Source of the DNA: Maribacter aestuarii
GTDB taxonomy: Bacteria > Bacteroidota > Bacteroidia > Flavobacteriales > Flavobacteriaceae
Assembly: GCF_027474845.2 (NCBI RefSeq)
Contig: NZ_CP107031.2
Location: 124,001 to 188,000, forward strand
Direction: 5' to 3'
Length of the DNA stretch: 64,000 bases
Shown here: positions 9,401 through 20,300 of the stretch, piece by piece
Layout of the letters: every line of letters starts with the position of its first letter
Position numbering within the stretch: the first letter of the stretch is position 1
The notes under the pieces: model-generated
Told to the model about the DNA's origin: nothing
The model's database searches: none
Seen by the model: the letters and a program-made list of their open reading frames with translations, nothing else
Position numbers and translations under genes: made by a program

Positions 9401-10933
9401 ATGAACAGAATTCCTTTACTCCTACTGCTACTTTTATGCATCTTAAGTTGCAAAGAAGAAAAACCTGTATCAAAGCATTCAGCAGTAATTGATCTTACCG
9501 AACTTACGATTGCGGAAATACATGAAAATTATAAGAACGGCACCTACGACATTGAAGCTTTAACGTCGGCTTACTTGGAGCGCATCAAGGCCAAGGACAG
9601 TCTTATCAATTCCATTACTTACATAAACCCAAATGCCCTGGACGTTGCCAAGAAACTTGACGAGGAGTTCAAGTCCACCGGCAAACTGAGACCTTTGCAC
9701 GGTATTCCAATGATCGTGAAGGATAACTTTAATACCAAAGGTATGCCCACCACGGGAGGATCTTTGGCCCTAAAGGATTTTGTACCCGATAATAATGCCA
9801 CCATGGTACAGCAATTAATGGATGCCGGTGCCATTATCATCGCTAAGTCGAACATGGCAGAATGGGCATTTAGTCCCATGCACACCACGAGTTCTACGCA
9901 TGGAACCACTAAGAACCCATACAACACAAACTATGTTCCTGCAGGTTCCAGTGGGGGAACAGGTGCCTCAATAGCTGCAAATTTTGGGGTCATTGGTTTG
10001 GGAACAGATACTGGAAATTCAATTCGTGGTCCGGCCTCCCACAATGCCCTGGTAGGTTTTCGTAGCACCATGGGGCTAACCAGTAGGGCTGGGATTATCC
10101 CATTATACCTACGTAATGATATTGCCGGACCCATGTGCCGAACCGTGGAAGATGCCACTCGTACCCTGAACCTAATTTCAGGTTTAGACCCCAAAGATTC
10201 CATTACGTTCTATGCTAAGGGCAAACAGGAAACCGACTATATGCGCTATTTAGATACCAATGGACTTAAAAATGCGAGGATAGGAGTACTTAGGGAACTA
10301 AGCGATGACAATCCTGATTCCGAAATCACATCCCTTTTCAATAGGGCTATTCTTGATATAGGGAAATTGGGCGCCACGGTCATAGATTCCTTAATTATTC
10401 CAGATTTTGATTCATTACGACGGAATCAATGGTGCAATACCTTTAGGCAAGACATTGAATCGTATTTGGCCGAGTACGTAAAGAACGACACCCTTTCAAC
10501 GTTAGAAGATATTATAAGGTTGGGGCCTGCTGAAACCTTTGTTTCGGAGCGGTTAGTGCGCAACAGGGATGCAAAAAACGGTCGTAACGGTATTCCGTGT
10601 GGAAATACATATACCGATGTGCTTAATATTGCATTTAGGGAGGCCATTGAAACAACGATGGACGAACTGGAACTTGATGCCATTATTTACCCTTCTTGGA
10701 ATAATAGACCAGCGACAATTGCAAATTTTCAAGAGGAATATCGTGGTGATAACAGCCAAATTATCGCACCCCATACGGGACAACCGGGCTTTACAGTACC
10801 TATGGGCTTCACTTCTGGAAATCTTCCGGCCGGACTTCAATTTTTGGGCCGCATGTATTCCGAACCCACTCTGATCCGTTTGACCTATGCTTACGAGCAG
10901 GGTACCGAACACAGAAAAAAACCTAACCTCTAA
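9401..10933 (+). CDS. Amidase-signature lipoprotein
   Basis: 510 residues with the lipobox ILSC (Cys17). The amidase-signature core is complete: catalytic Lys107 in VKDN, the serine pair in AGSSGG (183/184), and the nucleophile Ser207 in TDTGNSIRGPA. The family hydrolyses carboxamides through a Ser-cisSer-Lys triad; the same fold gives GatA, but the export signal argues against a role in tRNA amidation. It sits between two exported amidohydrolases and only 11 bases before the next one, so it is probably in the same transcript. It is likely to deamidate or cleave small peptide-like amides at the cell envelope. The substrate is not determinable. Confidence 0.88.
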   Translation: MNRIPLLLLLLLCILSCKEEKPVSKHSAVIDLTELTIAEIHENYKNGTYDIEALTSAYLERIKAKDSLINSITYINPNALDVAKKLDEEFKSTGKLRPLHGIPMIVKDNFNTKGMPTTGGSLALKDFVPDNNATMVQQLMDAGAIIIAKSNMAEWAFSPMHTTSSTHGTTKNPYNTNYVPAGSSGGTGASIAANFGVIGLGTDTGNSIRGPASHNALVGFRSTMGLTSRAGIIPLYLRNDIAGPMCRTVEDATRTLNLISGLDPKDSITFYAKGKQETDYMRYLDTNGLKNARIGVLRELSDDNPDSEITSLFNRAILDIGKLGATVIDSLIIPDFDSLRRNQWCNTFRQDIESYLAEYVKNDTLSTLEDIIRLGPAETFVSERLVRNRDAKNGRNGIPCGNTYTDVLNIAFREAIETTMDELELDAIIYPSWNNRPATIANFQEEYRGDNSQIIAPHTGQPGFTVPMGFTSGNLPAGLQFLGRMYSEPTLIRLTYAYEQGTEHRKKPNL

Positions 10934-10944
10934 AAATAATTTAA

Positions 10945-12192
10945 ATGAAAGTATGTTCCGCGCTTGCCCTTTTCTGGATAACTACTTCTACGATAGCGCA
11001 AACCCTATTGATCCCGGACCGTATTTTCGACGGCATCCAAATGCATGAGAATTGGGTAATACTGGTTGAGGGAAATACCATCAGCTATGCAGGAACGGCA
11101 TCCGGTTTAAAAACTCCAAAAGGCACAAAAGAAATACTGCTAACGGGAAAAACCCTGATGCCCGGAATCATAGAAGGGCATTCCCATTTGCTTTTACATC
11201 CGTACAATGAAACGGATTGGAACGACCAAGTGCTAAAAGAATCCTCGGTAGAACGAGCGATTCGAGGCACCGTACATGCAAAAAACTCACTGATGGCCGG
11301 AGTAACGACCATGCGTGATCTAGGGGCGGAAGGTGCGGGTTATACAGATGTTTACCTGAAGAAAACCATTGAGGACGAAATCATTCCCGGGCCACGACTA
11401 TTGGTAGCAGGTCCGGCTATAGTTGCCACGGGGGCTTACGGACCAAAGGGATTTCATGATGGCGTTCAAGTTCCATTAGGAGCAGAACCGGCCAGTGGCG
11501 TGCCCAATGTAATTGAGACCGTTAGGCGACAATTGGGGAATGGGGCCGACTTTATAAAAATATATGCGGATTACCGCTGGACGCCCGGAGCGGATTCGCA
11601 ACCTACGTTTCTGCAAGAAGAAATAGACGCCATGGTAGCCACAGCAAAGAGCGCTGGAAAATATATAGTTGCACATGCCAGCACTCCAGAAGGGATGCGG
11701 CGCGCCATCAACGGTGGTGTGGAAACTATTGAGCACGGGGACGGCGGGACGTTAGAAATCTTTAAACTGATGAAAGACAACGGAATAGGCTTTTGCCCTA
11801 CCCTGGCAGCGGGTGACGCCATATCGCAATACCGTGGATGGAAAAAGGGAATTGACCCCAATCCCGAACGCATTACCAAGAAAAAGGCCTCTTTTAAACT
11901 GGCTTTGGAATCCGAAGTGCCGATTGTTTTTGGCGGAGATGTGGGTGTTTTTACCCACGGAGAAAATTATAGGGAAATGGAACTTATGGTGGAATACGGG
12001 ATGAAACCGCTAGATGTGCTCGTCTCTGCTACTTCACGAAATGCCAACATGTTTCACTTGGATAAGCTGGGGAAACTGGAAAAAGGATTTCTTGCGGATA
12101 TCATTGCCGTTGAGGGTCATCCCCTAAAGGACATTGCCAGTATAAAAAAGGTCGTTTTTGTGATGAAAGACGGGAAGATTTATAAGAAGTAG
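10945..12192 (+). CDS. Secreted amidohydrolase (prolidase/imidazolonepropionase-like)
   Basis: 415 residues. A signal peptide ends TIAQT at about residue 20; there is no lipobox, unlike the two relatives upstream. Motifs in order: EGHSH (His79, His81), a barrel Lys in FIKIYADYRW, His in AHAST, His in IEHGDGG, and Asp in FGGDVG. This set, including IYADYRW, recalls the Xaa-Pro/Xaa-Arg carboxypeptidase group of amidohydrolases. It begins 11 bases after the amidase stop, which supports an operon from 7981 to 12192. It is predicted to be periplasmic or secreted. Confidence 0.86.
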   Translation: MKVCSALALFWITTSTIAQTLLIPDRIFDGIQMHENWVILVEGNTISYAGTASGLKTPKGTKEILLTGKTLMPGIIEGHSHLLLHPYNETDWNDQVLKESSVERAIRGTVHAKNSLMAGVTTMRDLGAEGAGYTDVYLKKTIEDEIIPGPRLLVAGPAIVATGAYGPKGFHDGVQVPLGAEPASGVPNVIETVRRQLGNGADFIKIYADYRWTPGADSQPTFLQEEIDAMVATAKSAGKYIVAHASTPEGMRRAINGGVETIEHGDGGTLEIFKLMKDNGIGFCPTLAAGDAISQYRGWKKGIDPNPERITKKKASFKLALESEVPIVFGGDVGVFTHGENYREMELMVEYGMKPLDVLVSATSRNANMFHLDKLGKLEKGFLADIIAVEGHPLKDIASIKKVVFVMKDGKIYKK

Positions 12193-12210
12193 TTGATGGT
12201 AAGGTTAAAT

Positions 12211-12435
12211 TCATTCTATTATTTCATAATCAATATTTAATTTACGTAAAGTTCGTAAAGCAGAGGCAGAGTTTTTATCGTCCACCTCAATTTCTACAGC
12301 GTCTCCTTCTAACAATATATTTGTTAGTTCGGCGGACAAAGAGTTGCTATCATGAGATGAAATCTCGGTAATGCAATTGGCGATTCCTTTTTTATCTGGC
12401 CTTTGTGCATCACAAGACAATAAGTTTATTTTCAT
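12211..12435 (-). CDS. Small conserved-looking hypothetical protein
   Basis: 74 residues from the ATG at 12435; the TTG two codons upstream is a poorer start. The predicted pattern is a beta strand (INLLS), a helix-rich middle with two cysteines (positions 7 and 21), then an acidic strand and a helix-strand end (LRTLRKLNIDYEII). The final part resembles small alpha/beta proteins of the ribosomal L7/L12 C-terminal type, but I would not name a family. It is convergent with the amidohydrolase gene and in the same direction as the tricorn-like protease upstream, about 180 bases away. Function is unknown. Confidence 0.6.
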   Translation of the reverse strand: MKINLLSCDAQRPDKKGIANCITEISSHDSNSLSAELTNILLEGDAVEIEVDDKNSASALRTLRKLNIDYEIIE

Positions 12436-12543
12436 AATCAAAATTTATAAAGGCAAGATACAGAAGCAATTATCTATTAATTTTTATTTTTCGGTTTAAA
12501 ATACAACATCCGGAACATTGAAATATTTAAATCTAAAGTTCAA

Positions 12544-12565
12544 TTATAAAACTAGAATTTTATAA
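12544..12565 (-). other. AT-rich inverted repeat
   Basis: TTATAAAA and TTTTATAA arms flank a 6-base loop, 50-70 bases beyond the stop of the tricorn-like gene. No T run follows, so terminator and operator roles are both possible. Confidence 0.3.
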
Positions 12566-12615
12566 CTCAACGTAAATAGGATGCAACTATGAATTTATCA
12601 GTACTCCCTACTCGT

Positions 12616-15600
12616 TTAGTCCACCTCCTTCATCAACACCTCAATAGACCGTTCCAACTGCTCATCGCGACCTTTAGCGATTACCTCAGGTTGATTTTTA
12701 ACCAATATCTCCGGATTGGTTTCGTTGTTTTCCATCCACTCCCCAGCCTTATTTTTAGCACTTACGGGAACAACGCCCCAAACACCTCCGTTGGGCAAGC
12801 GTTCCCAACCCGCAAAACTACAGGTACCGGGAACGGGCATCCCTACGGTCTTACCAATTTTTAAATCCACATACCCACTCGCAAAACAAGAACCGTCACT
12901 GTACATGGATTCATTGAACATTGCCAAGGTCGGTTTCGTCCATCTGGATGTAGGTTCGCCCCCAACTACCCTATCTTCGGTTTCATAGGAGAGGAAAGGA
13001 ACACCTGTAAAGAACATGGCCAGATCGGCGACCAAATCACCGCCACCGTTAAAACGGGTATCCACAATAACCGCTTTCTTATCCATAAACTTACCCATCA
13101 TTTCTTCATAGATGGTCCTGTAGGGACCATCGCTCATACCCGGGATATGTACATAGCCAAGACTTCCATTGCTTTTTTCTAGAACTTCCTTCTCGTTCTG
13201 CTTTACCCATCGGGTATAGAGCAAGCCTCCCTCATCATTAAGAGAAATGGGTTTTACCGTGATTTGCTTTCTCACATTCTTATCATCCAAAATATCCAAC
13301 AACATAAACTGTCCTTTCCTTCTGTTCAGATAACTGGCGACATCGCGGGAAGGTAAAATAGTTTCCCCATCAATCTTTTCAATAATCATCCCAGGCTTTA
13401 ACTCAAAGCTCGCCTTGTCCAATGGGCCTCCTTTAATCACCTCAGCAATTTTAATTCCGTTACCGGTATGTTTATAGTCCATAAAAATTCCCAAGGATGC
13501 AGTTTCATCGCCATTGTCAATGTCATCATCATACCGCCCTCCGGCATGGGAGACGTTTAGTTCCCCCAAAAGTTCGGAAACCATCTCTGCAAACTCATAG
13601 GAATTTCCAATATGTGGGAGGTATTTTTCGTATTCGGTACGCATGGCTTTCCAGTCGATACCATGAAAATTACTGTGATAAAAAATCCCGTTCGTACGCA
13701 ACCAAATATGATCGAACATATACTTCCGCTCGGCATCGGCATCCAAAACCATTTCCGCATTCAGTTTTACCGGTTCTTTTTTTCCTTTCTTGACATCAAT
13801 CTTGGAAATTTTTCCATCGGCCAATAGGAATAGGTTCTCCTGCTCTTTATCCCACTGCAAACTCCCGGATTTAGCATCTAACTCCACGAGCATTTTAGTG
13901 CTTTTGGTCCGTATTTCAGTCTCCCAAAGGTTTAAATTGTCCTCAAAACGAGTAAGATAATATAGCTTTTCACCGTCTTCGGAAAGGACCGCATCCGATA
14001 GTCTAGAGGAGTGGATGGTTAGTCTTGCTTTGCGATCACGAACATCTTCAAAATCAAATTTAAGAGGTTTTACAGCTTCTTCTTTCTTGTCCTTTTCTTT
14101 GTTCTTTTTCTTTTTGTCATCTTCATCATCCGATTTATCATCCTCCTTTTCATCGCCTTCTTCGATCAGTTTCATCAAATCATATTCCTCCTTGTTCATA
14201 TTGAATTTTTCCCAACTGTCTTTTGTAAGAAACATACTATACACATCAAACTCTGATTGCCCACTGGTAGCATAGCTTTTAAGCCCCTCCCTATTGGCGA
14301 ACCAGATTATTTGATTTCCATCGTTCACCCATTTAGGCGCAATGTCGTAGTATCCACTCTCCGTAAGGTTCATACGAGTCTTTCCGTCTGCCGAAATCAG
14401 TAAGATTTCACTATTGCTCAACGTTACTCCCCAATCTACAAGAAGCCATTTGCTGTCCGGACTCCATTGGTAATACTTATCACCGTCAGAGAAATGATAC
14501 AAGTCGTCCGGAGTCAACAAGGTTGTCGTTTGGTTGGTCTTTAAATTTTTTACTTTCAATGTTCTACGTCCCTCTATATAAGCAATTGAATTACCATCCG
14601 GAGAAAACTCGGGCAGGTATACATCCGTGCCGGCGGTTACTAAGGTATCTTCCTTTACAAGGGTAGAAGCGAAGAAATAAGGTTCTTCTTGCCTGGTTTT
14701 CGTTGTTTTGAAAATGGTCCATTTTCCATCACGTTCGCTGGCATAGGCGACCGATTTTCCATCAGGCGTAAATTTTACGAAACGCTCTTGTTCCGGGGTA
14801 TTGGTCAAACGTTTCGTCATGGCTCCATCTACAGAGGTGACGAACACTTCTCCCCTGCTGACAAAAGCGATTTCCTTTCCATTCGGCGCAATATCCATTT
14901 CACGAACACCATCGTTAATGGAAACATATTCGACAGCATTGGTGGCGTCCTGGGTTCTTAACAGAATTTCAACCTTCTTGGGTTCTGAGCCCTCGGTAAA
15001 CGTGTAGAGCTCCCCATCATAACTGAAGGCCATTTTGCCATTGCCCATGCTCAAGGAACGAATGGGGTGAGTTTTGAACTGGGTGAGTTGTTGTTTTTGG
15101 GTCGGATTCGCCAAATCCAATTTATGAACGTTATAAGAACCGCTTTCTTCACTCAAATAATAAATCGATTCTTCATTTTGAGCATAGACTGGGTTTCTAT
15201 CTTCACCTTTGAAACTGGTTAACATGGTATGTTCCCCAGATGCAACGTCATAGGTCCAAATATCCCGTGTAATGGCGGAAACATGGTGTTTTCTAAAGGT
15301 ATCCTCATAGCCCTTTTTATCATGATAAACCATTTGGGTTCCGGCCTTGTTCACCTGTACATCCTCGGCAGGAACTGTCAGGACCTGTAACACCCTACCA
15401 CCCGAAGTGGGTACGCTGTATAATTCTGGCTGACGACTTATCGGATACTGACGGTGTAAAACGGCGTCTTGCCGAGCCGCTCCGAACAACACATTTATAT
15501 CATCAACGGAAAATGTAAAGGGCGTTTCGTCTGCACTGTGAAAAGTGAGTCTGGTTGCGGGGCCACCTTGGGCATCCATGGCGTATACATCAAAGTTTCC

Positions 15601-15855
15601 AAAACGATTGGAAGCAAAGGCCAATTTGGTACCATCTTTACTCCAGACCACAGCGAAATCATGGGCCTTATGAAAAGTTAATTGTTTGGCCGCACCGCCA
15701 TCTGCAGAAACCCTATAAATATCACCCTTATAGGTAAAAGCAATCGTATTTCCATCTGGTGAGATAGAAGGGTATCGAGTCCATTGTGGATTTGTTTGTG
15801 CAGTAATAGAAAGGGAGAATAGAAAGGCATAAAACACTAAAAAGCAATTTTTCAT
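12616..15855 (-). CDS. Tricorn-like S41 protease with TolB-type propeller and PDZ domain
   Basis: 1079 residues with an N-terminal signal peptide (cleavage near Thr-Ala-Gln). The first half has TolB/WD-type propeller repeats (YPSISPDGNTIAF, VVWSKDGTKLAFAS, PEFSPDGNSIAYI). A highly charged Glu/Asp/Lys linker follows at about 560-593, then a tricorn C1-like region, a PDZ domain (about 790-860) and an S41 tail-specific protease domain with the SDGS nucleophile region at 986-989. In the tricorn family the propeller gates peptide access and the S41 domain cleaves oligopeptides. The length matches bacterial tricorn homologues. It probably works in the periplasm on peptides released by other proteases, together with the nearby S9 peptidase and exported dipeptidases (inference). 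Confidence 0.88.
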   Translation of the reverse strand: MKNCFLVFYAFLFSLSITAQTNPQWTRYPSISPDGNTIAFTYKGDIYRVSADGGAAKQLTFHKAHDFAVVWSKDGTKLAFASNRFGNFDVYAMDAQGGPATRLTFHSADETPFTFSVDDINVLFGAARQDAVLHRQYPISRQPELYSVPTSGGRVLQVLTVPAEDVQVNKAGTQMVYHDKKGYEDTFRKHHVSAITRDIWTYDVASGEHTMLTSFKGEDRNPVYAQNEESIYYLSEESGSYNVHKLDLANPTQKQQLTQFKTHPIRSLSMGNGKMAFSYDGELYTFTEGSEPKKVEILLRTQDATNAVEYVSINDGVREMDIAPNGKEIAFVSRGEVFVTSVDGAMTKRLTNTPEQERFVKFTPDGKSVAYASERDGKWTIFKTTKTRQEEPYFFASTLVKEDTLVTAGTDVYLPEFSPDGNSIAYIEGRRTLKVKNLKTNQTTTLLTPDDLYHFSDGDKYYQWSPDSKWLLVDWGVTLSNSEILLISADGKTRMNLTESGYYDIAPKWVNDGNQIIWFANREGLKSYATSGQSEFDVYSMFLTKDSWEKFNMNKEEYDLMKLIEEGDEKEDDKSDDEDDKKKKNKEKDKKEEAVKPLKFDFEDVRDRKARLTIHSSRLSDAVLSEDGEKLYYLTRFEDNLNLWETEIRTKSTKMLVELDAKSGSLQWDKEQENLFLLADGKISKIDVKKGKKEPVKLNAEMVLDADAERKYMFDHIWLRTNGIFYHSNFHGIDWKAMRTEYEKYLPHIGNSYEFAEMVSELLGELNVSHAGGRYDDDIDNGDETASLGIFMDYKHTGNGIKIAEVIKGGPLDKASFELKPGMIIEKIDGETILPSRDVASYLNRRKGQFMLLDILDDKNVRKQITVKPISLNDEGGLLYTRWVKQNEKEVLEKSNGSLGYVHIPGMSDGPYRTIYEEMMGKFMDKKAVIVDTRFNGGGDLVADLAMFFTGVPFLSYETEDRVVGGEPTSRWTKPTLAMFNESMYSDGSCFASGYVDLKIGKTVGMPVPGTCSFAGWERLPNGGVWGVVPVSAKNKAGEWMENNETNPEILVKNQPEVIAKGRDEQLERSIEVLMKEVD

Positions 15856-15887
15856 AAGTATGTGTAGCTGAAAGAATTAAAAGTTGT

Positions 15888-15918
15888 GGAAGATAGGGAA
15901 ATGGCCCAATAGTACAAA
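15888..15918 (-). promoter_or_regulatory. Candidate promoter of the tricorn-like protease
   Basis: On the minus strand TTTG (15918-15915) and TATCTTCC (15895-15888) are 19 bases apart. The spacing fits the Bacteroidota sigma factor, but the -7 element matches only six of eight positions. Confidence 0.4.
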
Positions 15919-16009
15919 GACAAATATTGGCCGTTGGCGCTTTTGGTCATTTGTGCCTTAGCAAAAATTTAGTCATCAAGAAAGCACGATTAAATTAATG
16001 GACTATGAC

Positions 16010-16017
16010 TATTTTTG
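16010..16017 (+). promoter_or_regulatory. Candidate -7 element before the methyltransferase
   Basis: TATTTTTG matches TAnnTTTG and lies 39 bases before the TTG start at 16057. No -33 element is obvious at the expected distance. Confidence 0.3.
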
Positions 16018-16056
16018 ATTTTGAAATAAAAAATGGGTGATTCCTAAAATATACTT

Positions 16057-16650
16057 TTGAAAGAAGAACAACAATATTGGACCAATCGCTATGAAAACCA
16101 ATCTACGGGTTGGGATATTGGTTATCCGTCTACTCCAATCAAAGAATTTGCTGATCAGCTGACCCATAAGACAATTTCTATATTAATACCCGGCGCGGGA
16201 AATGCTTATGAAGCGGAATACCTCTGGAAACAAGGTTTCAAAAATGTCTACATTTTGGATATTTCCGAATACCCTTTAAAAGCCTTTAAAGAAAGAAATC
16301 CTGATTTTCCGGATATGCAGATAATACAAGAAGACTTTTTTAAGCACGAGGGGCAATATGACCTGATATTGGAACAAACATTTTTCTGTTCATTAGTGCC
16401 TACGGATGAAAATAGGAATGCTTACGCCGAGCACACCGCCTGTTTACTAAAACCGAATGGTAAATTGGTTGGGGTATGGTTCGATATTCCATTAACGGAA
16501 AATCTTGAAAAACGTCCCTTTGGAGGTACCAAGGAACTGTATTTAAATTATTTGAAACCCTACTTCAAAACCCAGACTTTTGAACGGTGCTATAATTCCA
16601 TTCCACCAAGAAGGGGTAACGAATTGTTCGGGATTTTTGAAAGGGTTTAA
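16057..16650 (+). CDS. TPMT-like SAM-dependent methyltransferase
   Basis: 197 residues starting at a TTG; there is no in-frame ATG that keeps the conserved N-terminus. That N-terminus (YWTNRYENQSTGWDIG, then STPIKEF) is characteristic of the thiopurine S-methyltransferase family. The SAM loop reads IPGAGNAYEAEYL, with an acidic residue after strand 2 (ILDIS) and the EQTFFCSL motif around residue 108. Bacterial members methylate thiols, selenium or tellurium compounds, or halides; the natural substrate here is unknown. It is cytoplasmic and stands alone, divergent from the protease gene and convergent with the membrane protein on its right, with 1 base between stop codons. Confidence 0.85.
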   Translation: MKEEQQYWTNRYENQSTGWDIGYPSTPIKEFADQLTHKTISILIPGAGNAYEAEYLWKQGFKNVYILDISEYPLKAFKERNPDFPDMQIIQEDFFKHEGQYDLILEQTFFCSLVPTDENRNAYAEHTACLLKPNGKLVGVWFDIPLTENLEKRPFGGTKELYLNYLKPYFKTQTFERCYNSIPPRRGNELFGIFERV

Positions 16651-16651
16651 A

Positions 16652-17185
16652 CTAGCTGATTTTTGGTTTGAATAATCCTCTCAGAGCGCCAACTAGTTTA
16701 TATATCAAGAAAAATAGCAAGCATAGAATACTTCCAAAACCTATTGGGATAACAGCCCCAAAGGTGAAAGCAGACCCAAGCACCCAACCAAGAAAATACT
16801 CCGATTTGTACAAGGGAAAAATAAAGGCCAGTATAAATACGGCTGCCATGATATAATCGGTGATTTCAATGCCATTCACAAAACTTACAGCAATAGCGAC
16901 CGCAAAAAGCAAACCGCCTAAAAATCGTAATCCTATTTTTTGTAGGGATTCTTTACTATTAGTTTTATCAATTCGCACATTTATACGATAGAGTAAAAAA
17001 TAAGTGAAAAAAGGAAATAATAAGGCACCCCACCAATTAGGTATTCCGGGTAAACTGTCATCATGTAATATGTAATGAACGGGGATACCGTCATGGAAGT
17101 AATCCCAGGCTACGTGGCCCCATATGATTATGCTAAAAATCGCTGTGATAAATATGCGCCTCGATAAATTCAGTTTTTCCTTCAT
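16652..17185 (-). CDS. Uncharacterised multi-pass membrane protein
   Basis: 177 residues from the ATG at 17185; an upstream in-frame ATG at 17212 would add nine residues. There are five or six hydrophobic segments, roughly at 10-28, 50-66, 83-102, 106-124 and 133-160. A periplasm-facing loop after the first helix is rich in His, Asp and Trp (HVAWDYFHDGIPVHYI, then PNWWGALLFP). I do not recognise a family. It has no close neighbour in the same direction, so there is no operon context to infer a job from. Confidence 0.65.
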   Translation of the reverse strand: MKEKLNLSRRIFITAIFSIIIWGHVAWDYFHDGIPVHYILHDDSLPGIPNWWGALLFPFFTYFLLYRINVRIDKTNSKESLQKIGLRFLGGLLFAVAIAVSFVNGIEITDYIMAAVFILAFIFPLYKSEYFLGWVLGSAFTFGAVIPIGFGSILCLLFFLIYKLVGALRGLFKPKIS

Positions 17186-17375
17186 TATGATTTTGATTGA
17201 TTGATTCAACATGTAAGACTGGAAAAAACATACATTGTTACAAAAGTCTCTTTAATAAAAAACTATCAATTGGGAACAACCCTTGTTAATATTAGGCGAA
17301 CTTACTTAACAACTCTTTAAGAAACCGACCCATGCATTTCCCCTATATTTAGGCGACTAAAAAACTCAACTAGAA

Positions 17376-20300
17376 ATGATTAAAAAATTACTCTTCCTAT
17401 CGATGCTTTTTGCATCATTATTTACCATCGCTCAAGAATTGGACATGAAACTCATGCAGGACCTAAAGCCCAGGAACATTGGACCTGGTGGTATGAGCGG
17501 ACGTGTAACCGCGATAGATGTTGTGACGGAAAATCCGGATGTCATGTATGTAGGTACGGCCTCTGGTGGTCTTTGGAAATCCACTTCTGGCGGTATTAAA
17601 TGGGAACCGATTTTTGATAAGGAAGTTACAGCTTCAGTAGGAGCCGTGGCCATACAGCAAAGTAATCCGTCTGTAATCTGGGTGGGTACTGGCGAAGGCA
17701 ACCCTAGAAACAGTCTGAATGGAGGTTATGGTGTCTACAAGTCCTTGGATGGCGGTAAGACCTGGAAGTCCATGGGTTTGGAAAAAACACGCCATATCCA
17801 TAGAATAAAAATTGACCCGATGAACCCCAATACTATTTATGTGGGAGCGATCGGCTCGCCCTGGGGAGAGCACCCGGAACGCGGTGTCTTTAAAACCATT
17901 GATGGAGGAGAAACATGGGAAAAAGTACTCTTTGTTAACAACAAAACAGGTGTGGCGGATTTAATCATGGACCCTACCAATCCTAACAAATTGATTGCTG
18001 CTATGTGGGAACACAAGCGTGACCCATGGTTCTTTAAATCTGGTGGAGCGGGCAGTGGATTGTACATGACCCATGATGGCGGGAAGAATTGGAAAAAGCT
18101 CACGGAAGAAGACGGGCTACCCAAAGGAGATTTAGGTCGTATTGGAGTAGCGATTGCACCAGGCAAGCCAAATATTGTATATGCTTTGATAGAAGCAAAG
18201 AAAAATGCGCTATACAAATCCGAAGACGGAGGCTATAAATGGAAAAAAATAAACGACAAGGATGATATTGGCAATCGCCCTTTTTATTATTCAGAAATCT
18301 ATGTAGACCCAGAAAATGAAAATCGTGTATTCTCCGTATTTACATATGTAAATGTATCAGAGGACGGCGGAAAAAGTTTTACGGAACTTATGCCTGCTTA
18401 TGGAGTCGACAACGGAGTTCATCCAGATCACCATGCTTTTTGGATCCATCCGGAAAATGGTCAGTTCATGATGGACGGGAACGATGGGGGACTAAATATC
18501 TCCAAGGACGGGGGTAAGTCATGGCGTTTTATCGGAAATCTACCCGTTGCCCAGTTCTACCATATTAATGTGGATAACGAGTATCCGTATAATGTATATG
18601 GTGGTATGCAGGACAATGGATCATGGAGGGGTCCGGCCTATGTCTGGAAAGCGCAAGGTATTCGCAATAGTTACTGGCAGGAAATCGCTTTTGGTGATGG
18701 ATTTGATGTAGTACCAGATTTGGATAATTCCCAATTTGGTTATGCCATGAGTCAGCAAGGTTTTGTATCGCGCTACGACCACGTAACGGGAAATAATTAC
18801 ATCGTGCGCCCTACCCCGCCGGATGCTGAAACCAAACTTCGTTTTAACTGGAATGCAGGTATTGGACAAGACCCGTTTGATAATAGCACCGTGTACTTTG
18901 GGAGTCAGTTCGTACATAAAAGTACCGATAAGGGGCTAACTTGGGTAGTCATATCTCCAGATTTGACCACTAACGACCCTGAAAAGCAAAAGCAGGCAGA
19001 AAGTGGTGGTTTAACCATGGATGCTACAGGAGCGGAAAACCATTGTACTATTTTGGTCATCGAACCTTCTACTATAGAAAAGGATATGCTTTGGGTCGCT
19101 ACCGATGATGGCCGCGTTCATTATACGCAAAATAGAGGTAACTCATGGATTGAAGTAACTGAAAATATAAAAGGACTACCCAAAGGAAGTTGGATTCCAC
19201 AAGTGAAAGCATCCACCAAAAATAAAGGGGAAGCTTTATTGATAGCGAACGATTACAGAAGATTCAACTACACCCCGTATGCCTACCGTACCAAAGATTA
19301 CGGTAAAACATGGACGAGAATTGTTGACGAAAACGATGTGGAAAGTTATACCCTTAGTATTGTTGAAGACACCGAAAATCCTAACCTTTTGTTCTTAGGT
19401 ACCGATGATGGTCTGTACGTTTCCTTTAACGCCGCACAAACCTGGCAAAAATGGAAAGAGGATTTTCCTACCGTATCCACCAAGGATCTGGTCATTCATC
19501 CAAGGGAACATGATTTGGTCATTGGTACATTTGGCCGCGCAGCATGGGTCATGGACGATATTAGACCATTAAGGACATTGGCTTCGGACAGATCAATACT
19601 AAGTAAGGATGCAGCCCTATTTACACCACCTGTCGCCTATCAAGCCGCTTATCAACAACCAACGGGAAGTCGCTTTGGAGGTGATGCCCTTTATCAAGGC
19701 GAAAACAAAAAATCCGGTGCGATGATTACCTATTTTTTAAAGGAGGGTAAAAAGAAGGGTGATAAGGCAAAAGATGATTCGGCAGAAAAAGATGATAAAG
19801 ACTCCATGGATGACGATGCGGCCTCATCTAGCTCAGAAGCGTCTAACGAGAAGGAGGATTCGGAGAAATTGACCGGGGTACAGAAAAAGGATTCCATTCA
19901 ATTTGACTTTTATGACGGTGACCGATTGATTCGCACTTTGAAGTATAAGACTCCAGAAAAAGCTGGTTTCCACAGAATTTATTGGGGTATGGATGAAAAA
20001 GGTCCAGACCGACCTTCTAGGAAAATCAGTAAAAGTAAAAGTGAACCGGGAGGAGTTGAAGTAAAACCTGGAACATATAAAATACAAATGAGTTTTGGGG
20101 ATGTTACCGATGAAACCATTATTCAGGTAAAGTCCGACCCACGGCTCCAAATCAATAGCAGCTCAATTAACGAGGTATACGAAACGAGTAAATCCATTGA
20201 AAAAATGACTCAAACCGCAGCCAATGCCGTTAAGCAATTGGTAGAGAGCAAAACAGTTGCAGAGAACTATAGTAAGGTATTAAAGGAGATGGACGAGAAG

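Noticed and set aside
10553..10912. A 119-codon frame on the minus strand inside the amidase gene.
   Set aside because: It is antisense to a clearly coding, motif-rich frame and its product has no recognisable domain.
13497..13793. A 98-codon plus-strand frame inside the tricorn-like protease.
   Set aside because: It is antisense to conserved coding sequence; composition is unlike real proteins.
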